Below, piece by piece: positions 8,246 to 14,673 of a stretch of 15,840 nucleotides of DNA. The position numbers were made by a program, and so were the translations under genes. The stretch covers positions 1 through 15,840 of the forward strand of contig NZ_DFUE01000050.1 of assembly GCF_002379585.1 (NCBI RefSeq). The letters are read 5' to 3'. This DNA comes from Pseudomonas sp. UBA4194 (GTDB lineage Bacteria; Pseudomonadota; Gammaproteobacteria; Pseudomonadales; Pseudomonadaceae). Each line of letters opens with the position of its first letter. The first letter of the stretch is position 1. Below the pieces are notes generated by a model. It searched no databases, was not told the DNA's origin, and saw only the letters and a list, made by a program, of their open reading frames with translations.

Positions 8246-10369
8246 CTACCACCTGAAGGTGGCTGGAAAATCACTGGCCGCCTGGGCGGTCAGCGGTCGG
8301 GCGGCGACGAAGCCCTGCACCCAGTCGCAGCCTGCGCTGCGCAGCCAGTCACACTGTTCGCGGGTTTCCACGCCCTCGGCGATCACCGCCACGCCGAACG
8401 CATCGCACGCCTGAATGATGCTGCGCACGAACACCCCGTCGCGTTCTGAATCAGGCAGTTTGGCGATCAGGTGACGATCGAGCTTGAGGGTGTCGATCGG
8501 CAGGTCGCGCAGCAGCTTCAACGAACAGTTGCCCACGCCGAAATCGTCCAGGGCAATCTTCACTCCCAGGTTGCGCAACTGGTGCAGCTGGTGCGCGGCC
8601 TCCTGGAGGTTGTGCATCAGCGAGGCCTCGACCACTTCCACTTCCAGTTGCTGGGGCCGCAGGCCGTGCAGGGCAATCGCTCGCTGTAGTTCTGCCACCA
8701 GGTTAGGCATACCGAACTGGGCATTGCTCAGGCTGATGCTCAGGACCATGTCCGGGGCAAAGCCGTCGAACCAGGCCCGTCGCTGCACCGCACCCTGCTC
8801 GAAGATCCAACTGGTCAGGTGGCTGATCAGGCGGGCCTCTTCGAGCAAGGGAATGAACAGCCCGGGCGGCACATCGCCGACGCTGGGGTGACGCCAGCGC
8901 AGCAAGGCCTCGAAGCCACGCAGGCGGCCGTCGGCGATGGACACCTGCGGCTGGTAGACCAGACTGAAATCATGGTTCTCGATGGCATCGCTGACACTGC
9001 TTTCGAGCAACAGCCGTGACCGTGCACGGCCGTTCATGTCCTGATCGTAGTAGCGATACTGCTGACGTCCGGCCTGCTTGGCCGCGTACATGGCGATATC
9101 AGCCGCGCGCAGCAGGCTGTCCAGGTTGCCACCACAGTCCGGGTACGTGGCGATTCCGATGCTCACCCCCAGGCTGATGTCCAGGCCATCGATCTTGAGG
9201 CTCATGGCGATGCGCTCCATGAGCTTCTCCGCGACCTTGGCCGCCTGCTCGGGGTAATCGAGGTTATCGAGCAGCGTGGTGAACTCATCGCCGCCCATGC
9301 GCGCGACGATGTCGTAGGGACGCAAGGCGTCCTTGAGCTGTTCGGCTACCCACCGCAGTGCGCGGTCGCCGGCATCATGGCCGTGGCCGTCATTGATGCG
9401 CTTGAAGCCGTCCAGATCCAGGTAAAGCAGGGCCTGGGCCTTTTCTGTTCGCTCGTTGCGCACCAGCGCGCTTTCCACCGCCTGGTAGAAGCCGCGACGG
9501 TTGAGCAGCCCGGTCAGCGGGTCGGTGACGGCCTGATACTCCAGCTGCTGATGCAGGTTGCGCACCACCGACATGTCGAGAATGGTCACCACCATGGCCT
9601 TCTGCTCGCCGGGCAACGGCGCGCAGGACAGGGCCACCGGGAGTTGCTGAGCATTGAGCGTGCGCATCAGCGCGTCATGCACCCGGTAGGTATCGCGGGT
9701 GACGTAGGCACGGTAGAACTCCGACTCCTGCCAACTGGCAACATGCGGCTTGTGCAGGAATTCGGCCAGGGTGGCGGTCTGCAGATGGTCCACCGAGGCG
9801 CCCAGCAAGCGTGAGATGGCCGGGTTGGCGAAGGTGATCTGGCCCTGTTCGCCCACCACCAGAATGCCTTCGGCGGCATTCTCCAGCACCGAGGCATTGA
9901 AGGCCCGGGCAGACTCCAGGTCGCGGCTCAGGCGCTGCAGGTCGCGGCGGTTGCGTTGCTGCTCGAGCAGGGCCTGGACCTTGGGCCGCAGGATCTGCGG
10001 GTCGAAGGGTTTGAACAGGTAGTCCACCGCGCCCGTGGCGTAGCCCTTGAGCACGGCTGCCTGGGATTGCTCGTTGGCGGTCAGGAAAATGATCGGGGTC
10101 AGCCGGGTCCGCTGGCTGCCACGCATCAGGCGAGCGACTTCAAAGCCGTCCATGCCGGGCATCTGTACATCCAGCAGTACCAGATCGACCTCATGCTCCA
10201 GCAGCTTGCCCAGCGCTTCGACCCCGGAGGCAGCGGTGACCACCTGCCAGTCCTGGCGCTCGAGCAGGGCCCGCATGCTCAGCAGGTTTTCGGGATAGTC
10301 GTCGACGACCAATAGCGTGGAGCCGCCTGCATCAGGCGGTATAGGGGCGCATTCCATGCTTGTTCTCAT
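8246..10369 (-). CDS. cfcR: CfcR-like response regulator: REC-PAS-GGDEF-EAL, c-di-GMP metabolism
   Basis: This 707-residue response regulator makes, and possibly degrades, cyclic di-GMP. REC domain (about 18-130): D23/D24, phospho-acceptor D67, T97 and K120 are all present. A charged linker (132-158) leads to a PAS domain (about 158-275). The GGDEF domain has GGDEF at 359-363 and an I-site R350-P-Y-D353, so it looks active and feedback-inhibited. The EAL domain has E487 (EAL), E578, D608/D609, K629, E665 and Q685, but the usual metal-binding Asn is Ser (S546) and loop 6 reads DDFGVGNCS, so phosphodiesterase activity is doubtful. Architecture and position beside fba match CfcR (Rup4959) of P. 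putida, an RpoS-dependent response regulator with diguanylate cyclase output, activated through the hybrid kinase CfcA. An alternative start is ATG 10357 (M5). There is no cognate kinase nearby. Confidence 0.9.
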   Translation of the reverse strand: MRTSMECAPIPPDAGGSTLLVVDDYPENLLSMRALLERQDWQVVTAASGVEALGKLLEHEVDLVLLDVQMPGMDGFEVARLMRGSQRTRLTPIIFLTANEQSQAAVLKGYATGAVDYLFKPFDPQILRPKVQALLEQQRNRRDLQRLSRDLESARAFNASVLENAAEGILVVGEQGQITFANPAISRLLGASVDHLQTATLAEFLHKPHVASWQESEFYRAYVTRDTYRVHDALMRTLNAQQLPVALSCAPLPGEQKAMVVTILDMSVVRNLHQQLEYQAVTDPLTGLLNRRGFYQAVESALVRNERTEKAQALLYLDLDGFKRINDGHGHDAGDRALRWVAEQLKDALRPYDIVARMGGDEFTTLLDNLDYPEQAAKVAEKLMERIAMSLKIDGLDISLGVSIGIATYPDCGGNLDSLLRAADIAMYAAKQAGRQQYRYYDQDMNGRARSRLLLESSVSDAIENHDFSLVYQPQVSIADGRLRGFEALLRWRHPSVGDVPPGLFIPLLEEARLISHLTSWIFEQGAVQRRAWFDGFAPDMVLSISLSNAQFGMPNLVAELQRAIALHGLRPQQLEVEVVEASLMHNLQEAAHQLHQLRNLGVKIALDDFGVGNCSLKLLRDLPIDTLKLDRHLIAKLPDSERDGVFVRSIIQACDAFGVAVIAEGVETREQCDWLRSAGCDWVQGFVAARPLTAQAASDFPATFRW

Positions 10370-10393
10370 TCAGACGTGGCTGAATCCGGATTC
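10349..10393 (-). promoter_or_regulatory. Possible RsmA-type GGA hairpins at the cfcR translation start
   Basis: Read on the minus strand, GCATGGAATGC (10359-10349) places GGA between complementary GCAT/ATGC arms and overlaps codons 4-7. The upstream perfect palindrome GAATCCGGATTC (10382-10393) also exposes a GGA. Rsm/Csr proteins bind GGA in hairpin loops, and Rsm control of cfcR is reported in P. putida. Loop sizes here are tight and the match to CANGGAYG is partial, so this is suggestive only. Confidence 0.3.
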
Positions 10394-10682
10394 GCCCGGA
10401 CGCTTCAAAAGGTGACTTTAGACCCGGAGCCGGCAAAGCAGTAGGCTAATTTTTCCAAGTGTTCCAAAAATATGACAGTTACCCGATAAACGGTAAATGA
10501 TCAGCACCAGAAGAATCAACGACTTGTGCAAAAGCGACAAACGGCTGGCGCCATAGAGCTGTCACTCGCTGAAGTTTTCTATACATTCGCCGAAAAGAAA
10601 AAAGGAGAGCACTTAACCCACTACCCAGCGACGGACGCTTTTCACGGCCGATGCCCGACGCGATCATAGTTGAGACATTGAA
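10370..10682. other. A/T-rich divergent spacer between cfcR and the alginate lyase gene
   Basis: No gene is supported in this 313-base stretch. It must hold both divergent promoters. By hand count only 21 of 60 bases at 10441-10500 are G or C, far below the flanking coding DNA. Visible structure: inverted repeat TTACC (10479-10483) and GGTAA (10492-10496); TTCCAA direct repeats (10453-10458, 10462-10467); TATACAT at 10580-10586 as a possible -10 for the lyase gene; and a strong Shine-Dalgarno-like AAAGGAG (10601-10607) with no start codon after it at usable distance. Confidence 0.6.
10439..10467 (-). promoter_or_regulatory. Candidate promoter for cfcR
   Basis: On the minus strand TTGGAA (10467-10462) and CTACTG (10444-10439) are separated by 17 bases and would give a leader of roughly 60 bases. 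The -10 is weak but its CTAC start is compatible with RpoS-type promoters. TTGGAA recurs nine bases downstream (10458-10453) as a direct repeat. It is a motif match only. Confidence 0.22.
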
Positions 10683-11357
10683 ATGATTGACTTAGCAGTT
10701 TGGAATCTGAGTGTTCCTGTTGGCTCGCCCGCCGTGACCATCGATACGCCGACCCTGGTCAAGGGCTTCACCAATGAATACTTTCATGCCGACAGCAACA
10801 CGCTGTTCTTCTGGGCACCGGTCACCGGCAGCACTACCAAGAGCGCCAAGTACCCGCGCAGCGAACTGCGTGAAACCAGTGCTGACGGCAAGGAAAACAA
10901 TTGGCTGTACAGCAGCGCCGACAACTACCTGCGCGCCAACTTGACGGTCAACCAAGTGCCTTCCACCGGCAAGATCGTCATCGGTCAGATCCACGTCGAG
11001 GGCAGTAACGAACCACTGCTCAAAGTGGAATATCAGTACAAGGAAAAACTGGGCACGGGCAACATCGTTGCCAAAGTGCGACCGACACCCGGCCAGACTG
11101 AACCCACGGTCATCACCGTGGCGACCGGTGTGCCGATGAACCAGAAGTTCAACTACACCATTCGCCTGACCCCTGGCGGCACGCTCTACGTGGCGGCTGC
11201 CAACTTCAGCTGGCAGCAGAAGATCGACAGTGCCTGGAAAACCAAGCCGATGTACTTCAAGGCCGGTGTATATACCCAGGACAACACCGGCTACGCCACC
11301 GAAGGCGGCAAGGTGACGTTCTACAAGCTGGACGTGCAGCACACCAAGAAAGCCTGA
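10683..11357 (+). CDS. Polysaccharide lyase family 7 alginate lyase, no signal peptide
   Basis: This 224-residue protein is a complete single-domain PL7 beta-jelly-roll alginate lyase, which cleaves alginate by beta-elimination. The three family motifs are present: RSELRE (59-64), QIH (102-104) and YFKAGVYTQ (191-199), giving the expected catalytic set R59, Q102, H104 and Y197. The QIH form is usually linked to polyguluronate or mixed preference. Length and sequence resemble P. aeruginosa PA1167. No signal peptide or lipobox is seen, so it is predicted cytosolic unless exported by another route. The ATG is the first possible start after an in-frame stop at 10671; only a weak TGAGA precedes it by seven bases. 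It is divergent from cfcR and convergent with fba, with a shared terminator. No alginate biosynthesis or uptake genes are nearby. Neighbouring DNA is A/T-richer, which fits an acquired gene. Confidence 0.92.
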   Translation: MIDLAVWNLSVPVGSPAVTIDTPTLVKGFTNEYFHADSNTLFFWAPVTGSTTKSAKYPRSELRETSADGKENNWLYSSADNYLRANLTVNQVPSTGKIVIGQIHVEGSNEPLLKVEYQYKEKLGTGNIVAKVRPTPGQTEPTVITVATGVPMNQKFNYTIRLTPGGTLYVAAANFSWQQKIDSAWKTKPMYFKAGVYTQDNTGYATEGGKVTFYKLDVQHTKKA

Positions 11358-11370
11358 TCAGGCACCGCGC

Positions 11371-11401
11371 AAAAAAAAACCCGCCAAACGGCGGGTTTTT
11401 T
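11371..11401. terminator. Bidirectional intrinsic terminator
   Basis: CCCGCC (11380-11385) and GGCGGG (11390-11395) form a six-base GC stem with the loop AAAC. It is preceded by nine A (11371-11379) and followed by six T (11396-11401), so it can terminate both the alginate lyase on the plus strand and fba on the minus strand. The fba stop codon is only about 15 bases away. Confidence 0.93.
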
Positions 11402-11416
11402 GTAGACGCTGAACGC

Positions 11417-12481
11417 TTAGTTGACCTTGGCTGCCAACTCGCCGCTGGCGTAACGCTGGAACATGCCTTCCAGGGAGATCGGCTTGATCTTGGATGCATT
11501 GCCGGCGGTGCCAAACGCTTCGTAACGGGCGATACACACGTCACGCATGGCCTTCACGGTTTCAGCGAAGTATTTGCGTGGGTCGAACTCGGCCGGGTTC
11601 TGCGCCATGAAGCGGCGGATGGCACCGGTAGAGGCCAGACGCAGGTCGGTATCGATGTTGACCTTGCGCACGCCGTACTTGATGCCTTCGACGATTTCCT
11701 CGACCGGCACGCCGTAGGTTTCCTTGATGGCGCCGCCGTATTCGTTGATGATCGCCAGCCACTCCTGAGGCACCGACGAGGAGCCGTGCATCACCAGATG
11801 GGTGTTGGGGATACGCGCATGGATCGCCTTGATGCGATCGATCGCCAGGATGTCGCCGGTCGGTGGCTTGGTGAACTTGTAGGCGCCGTGGCTGGTGCCG
11901 ATGGCAATGGCCAGGGCGTCGACCTGGGTACGGGCAACAAAGTCGGCGGCTTCTTCAGGGTCGGTCAGCATCTGGCTGTGGTCCAGGATGCCTTCGGCGC
12001 CGACGCCATCTTCTTCACCGGCCTGGCCGGTTTCCAGCGAACCAAGGCAGCCCAGCTCGCCTTCCACCGATACGCCACAGGCGTGGGCGAAGGATACGGT
12101 CTGCGAGGTGACGCGCACGTTGTAGTCGTAGTCGGTCGGGGTCTTGCCGTCGACGCCCAGGGAGCCGTCCATCATCACCGAGCTGAAGCCCAGCTGGATG
12201 GAGCGCTGGCAGATGTCCGGGCTGGTGCCGTGGTCCTGGTGCATGCACACCGGGATATGCGGGAATTCTTCGATGGCAGCCAGGATCAGGTGGCGCAGGA
12301 ATGGCGCACCGGCATATTTGCGAGCGCCGGCCGAGGCCTGAACGATTACCGGAGAGTCGGTCTTGTCAGCGGCTTCCATGATGGCGCGCATCTGTTCAAG
12401 GTTGTTGACGTTGAAAGCGGGTACGCCATAGCCGAATTCGGCGGCGTGGTCCAACATCTGGCGCATGCTGATAAGTGCCAT
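11417..12481 (-). CDS. fba: Class II fructose-1,6-bisphosphate aldolase
   Basis: This zinc-dependent aldolase (354 residues) interconverts fructose 1,6-bisphosphate with dihydroxyacetone phosphate and glyceraldehyde 3-phosphate in the cytosol. It belongs to the 'Calvin-cycle subtype' of class II enzymes common in pseudomonads, where the gene is also called fda. Visible residues are PAFNVNN (21-27), the catalytic/zinc block HQDHG (81-85, with D83 and H84), GELG, GTSHGAYKF and VMHGSSSVP with the further metal histidines, and the phosphate-binding NIDTDLR. The ATG is preceded by GGGAGAG about ten bases upstream. In pseudomonads, which lack 6-phosphofructokinase, the enzyme mainly serves gluconeogenesis and the cyclic Entner-Doudoroff route. 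It ends the epd-pgk cluster; a 109-base gap ahead could hold its own promoter, but I see no clear one. Confidence 0.97.
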   Translation of the reverse strand: MALISMRQMLDHAAEFGYGVPAFNVNNLEQMRAIMEAADKTDSPVIVQASAGARKYAGAPFLRHLILAAIEEFPHIPVCMHQDHGTSPDICQRSIQLGFSSVMMDGSLGVDGKTPTDYDYNVRVTSQTVSFAHACGVSVEGELGCLGSLETGQAGEEDGVGAEGILDHSQMLTDPEEAADFVARTQVDALAIAIGTSHGAYKFTKPPTGDILAIDRIKAIHARIPNTHLVMHGSSSVPQEWLAIINEYGGAIKETYGVPVEEIVEGIKYGVRKVNIDTDLRLASTGAIRRFMAQNPAEFDPRKYFAETVKAMRDVCIARYEAFGTAGNASKIKPISLEGMFQRYASGELAAKVN

Positions 12482-12590
12482 TGTATTTGTCTCTCCCAGT
12501 CCAGGGTCGTTGATCGTTGCAGCCTGCCGCAGCGGCGACTGCTATTCAAGTAATCTCGTTCATCGTGCGGACCTGCAAAGGCCCGGCCAA

Positions 12591-12917
12591 TCACGGAGCC
12601 TTGCAGCCCCGGCCAATCAGATCGTCGGTGGCGACCCAGTACACCAGGCCTTCATCACCTTTCTTGTGCAACGCCAGCACGCCGTCGCTGAACAACTCGC
12701 CTTCAGCCCCGGCCTGGGGCGTCAGCGAATACAGCGTGTCGCTGCCAGCAAGCTTGACCTCCATGGAAATCTTGTCTGCGGCAGCGTAACGCCACTGCAG
12801 GTCAACCTGGCTGTCGCAACGCCAGGTCGTCCAACTGGGCGACACCGGCATCTGCTTGGGAAAATACGCGCAAGCAGACAACGTCGCCATTGCCATTACC
12901 GCCATACAGCCTTTCAT
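12591..12917 (-). CDS. MliC-like lipoprotein (lysozyme-inhibitor family)
   Basis: This 108-residue predicted lipoprotein has a short lipoprotein signal with lipobox LSAC and lipidated C16. The mature part resembles the MliC (membrane-bound inhibitor of c-type lysozyme) family: WRCD near the start, DTLYSLTP, then GELFSDGVLALHKKGDEGLVYW, where E. coli MliC has an equivalent TDG...SKGDEATVY block. The terminal C105 could form a disulfide with C34. K86 aligns with the MliC lysine that enters the lysozyme active site, but the SGxxY motif is replaced by EGELF (72-76), so inhibition is uncertain. The start is supported by GAGGTGGA just upstream of the ATG. It lies between pgk and fba, 54 bases after another small lipoprotein gene. 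Confidence 0.75.
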   Translation of the reverse strand: MKGCMAVMAMATLSACAYFPKQMPVSPSWTTWRCDSQVDLQWRYAAADKISMEVKLAGSDTLYSLTPQAGAEGELFSDGVLALHKKGDEGLVYWVATDDLIGRGCKAP

Positions 12918-12971
12918 GCATCCACCTCGAGCGGCTGGGCAACAGGCCCGTTCGACACGGGCAAAAACAGT

Positions 12972-13169
12972 TTACTGCGACCCACAATCCTGCAGATTGT
13001 TCGCGCCTGCAGTCGGATCGCCGGTGGCGTTGGTGCGCACCCGCTGGTCATCCTGGGTGGTGGGCGTGGCCACCGCGGCCGGGCTGAACACTTCGCAGGT
13101 ACCTTTGCCGCCGCTGGTGCATCCGCTCAACAGGGCCAAACCGAGCAATGCCGCAAAGCCGATCTTCAT
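12972..13169 (-). CDS. Small lipoprotein of unknown function (65 aa)
   Basis: The peptide begins MKIGFAALLGLALLSGC, a textbook lipoprotein signal with lipobox LSGC and C17. The mature part is only about 49 residues, rich in Thr, Gly, Asn and Asp, with two more cysteines (in GTCEVF and near the C terminus, DCGSQ) that could pair in the periplasm. The ATG at 13169 is chosen because AAGGAG lies seven bases upstream; a longer reading frame to 13226 has no such support. No domain is recognised. A gene of this kind lies between pgk and fba in other pseudomonads, so it is probably real. Confidence 0.75.
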   Translation of the reverse strand: MKIGFAALLGLALLSGCTSGGKGTCEVFSPAAVATPTTQDDQRVRTNATGDPTAGANNLQDCGSQ

Positions 13170-13247
13170 GGTGAAACTCCTTTTTTCGCTGCGCTGATAA
13201 AACCTGGACTCACCACAGCAGACCATGAAGTCGCGGCTTTGGTTGCC

Positions 13248-13490
13248 TCAAGGGCAGCCGGGCGCCTTGGCCTGTTGCTCCGGATCGTACTTCTCCAGCG
13301 CATCGTCGCCCATCCGCTTGCCCACCACGGGCACGCTTTCGGCCTGCCACTGCGACTGGTAGCAGCCGCCGCTGGCGGGCTTGGCGCCGTCGTCATCGGA
13401 CGTTGCCGGCGCACTGCCGCAGCCCGCCATGACACCCAGCAGGAGCGACAATGTGGTGGCCTTGAACATCCGCTTATCCATGATTTTCAC
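13248..13490 (-). CDS. Small lipoprotein of unknown function (about 80 aa)
   Basis: This is a predicted lipoprotein with lipobox MAGC (C24 from the GTG start) after the hydrophobic stretch ATTLSLLLGVMAG. The mature part is acidic and polar, with two further cysteines (GGCYQSQW and the terminal APGCP). No domain is recognised. The start is uncertain: GTG 13490 lies five bases after the pgk stop, whose TGAGG could serve as ribosome site but is very close. In-frame ATGs at 13481 (MDKRMFK) and 13469 (MFKATT) are also possible, and all keep the signal peptide. The tight spacing implies translation from the pgk transcript. Confidence 0.7.
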   Translation of the reverse strand: MKIMDKRMFKATTLSLLLGVMAGCGSAPATSDDDGAKPASGGCYQSQWQAESVPVVGKRMGDDALEKYDPEQQAKAPGCP

Positions 13491-13495
13491 GCGCC

Positions 13496-14659
13496 TCAGG
13501 CCTTGGCCCGTTGCTCCAGCATTTCGACGGCTGGCAGCACCTTGCCTTCGACGAACTCCAGGAACGCACCACCCCCGGTGGAGATGTAGGAGATGTCGGC
13601 GCTGACGCCGTACTTGTCGATGGCCGCCAGGGTATCGCCACCGCCGGCGATGGAGAACGCCGAGCTTTCAGCGATGGCCTTGGCCAGGACCTTGGTGCCG
13701 TTGCCGAACTGGTCGAACTCGAACACGCCCACCGGGCCATTCCACAGAATGGTCTTGGACGATTTCAGCAGTTCGGCGAAGTTTTCCGCCGTCTGCGGCC
13801 CGATGTCCAGGATCATGTCGTCATCGGCAACGTCGGCGATCAGCTTGACCGTGGCCGCAGCGCTTTCGGCGAACTCCTTGGCCACCACCACATCTACCGG
13901 CAGCGGCACGCTGACCTTGGCGGCGATGGCGCGGGCGGTGTCCAGCAGATCGGGCTCGTACAGCGACTTGCCGACCTTGTGCCCGGCCGCCGCCAGGAAC
14001 GTGTTGGCGATGCCACCGCCGACGATCAACTGGTCGCAGATTTCGCTCAGGCTGTTGAGCACGTCCAGCTTGGTGGAGACCTTGGAACCGGCGACGATGG
14101 CGGCCATCGGCTTGGCCGGGGCGCCCAGGGCCTTGCCCAGCGCCTCCAGTTCGGCGGCCAGCAGCGGCCCTGCTGCAGCGACCTTGGCGAACTTGGCCAC
14201 GCCGTGGGTAGAGCCTTCGGCGCGGTGTGCGGTGCCGAAGGCATCCATCACGAACACGTCGCACAGTGCGGCGTATTTGTGCGCCAGCTCGTCGGCGTTC
14301 TTTTTCTCGCCCTTGTTGAAGCGCACGTTCTCGAACAGCACCACGTCACCGGCCTGGACCTGGACGCCGTCCAGGTAGTCAGCCACCAGCGGCACTTCGC
14401 GGCCCAGGGCCTTGCTCAGGTAATCAGCCACGGGCTTGAGGCTGTTTTCCTCGGAGAACTCACCCTCGGTGGGGCGGCCCAGATGCGAGCAGATCATTAC
14501 CGCCGCGCCCTTTTCCAGGGCCAGCTTGATGGTGGGCAGCGATGCGACGATACGCGCATCACTGGTCACCGCACCGTTCTTGACGGGCACGTTGAGGTCT
14601 TCGCGAATCAGTACGCGCTTACCTTGCAGATCGAGATCAGTCATCTTCAACACGGTCAT
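13496..14659 (-). CDS. pgk: Phosphoglycerate kinase
   Basis: This 387-residue cytosolic enzyme transfers phosphate between 1,3-bisphosphoglycerate and ADP in glycolysis and gluconeogenesis. Visible signatures are REDLNVPVKNG (19-29, substrate-binding D21 and N23), SHLGRPTEG, the FENVRFNKGEKKN block, VGGGIANTFLAAAGHKVG in the nucleotide domain, NGPVGVFE and the C-terminal glycine loop with GGGDTLAAI and STGGGAFLEFVEG. The length is normal. ATG 14659 is chosen over the longer frame to 14749 because AAAGGACT lies about nine bases upstream and the longer version would overlap epd. It begins 14 bases after the epd stop and is followed within five bases by a lipoprotein gene, so it is clearly in an operon. 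Confidence 0.97.
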   Translation of the reverse strand: MTVLKMTDLDLQGKRVLIREDLNVPVKNGAVTSDARIVASLPTIKLALEKGAAVMICSHLGRPTEGEFSEENSLKPVADYLSKALGREVPLVADYLDGVQVQAGDVVLFENVRFNKGEKKNADELAHKYAALCDVFVMDAFGTAHRAEGSTHGVAKFAKVAAAGPLLAAELEALGKALGAPAKPMAAIVAGSKVSTKLDVLNSLSEICDQLIVGGGIANTFLAAAGHKVGKSLYEPDLLDTARAIAAKVSVPLPVDVVVAKEFAESAAATVKLIADVADDDMILDIGPQTAENFAELLKSSKTILWNGPVGVFEFDQFGNGTKVLAKAIAESSAFSIAGGGDTLAAIDKYGVSADISYISTGGGAFLEFVEGKVLPAVEMLEQRAKA

Positions 14660-14673
14660 TGTGTTCAGTCCTT

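Noticed and set aside
10479..10667. 62-codon minus-strand frame in the cfcR-lyase spacer
   Set aside because: There is no convincing ribosome site and it shows no recognisable domain, so it was not annotated.
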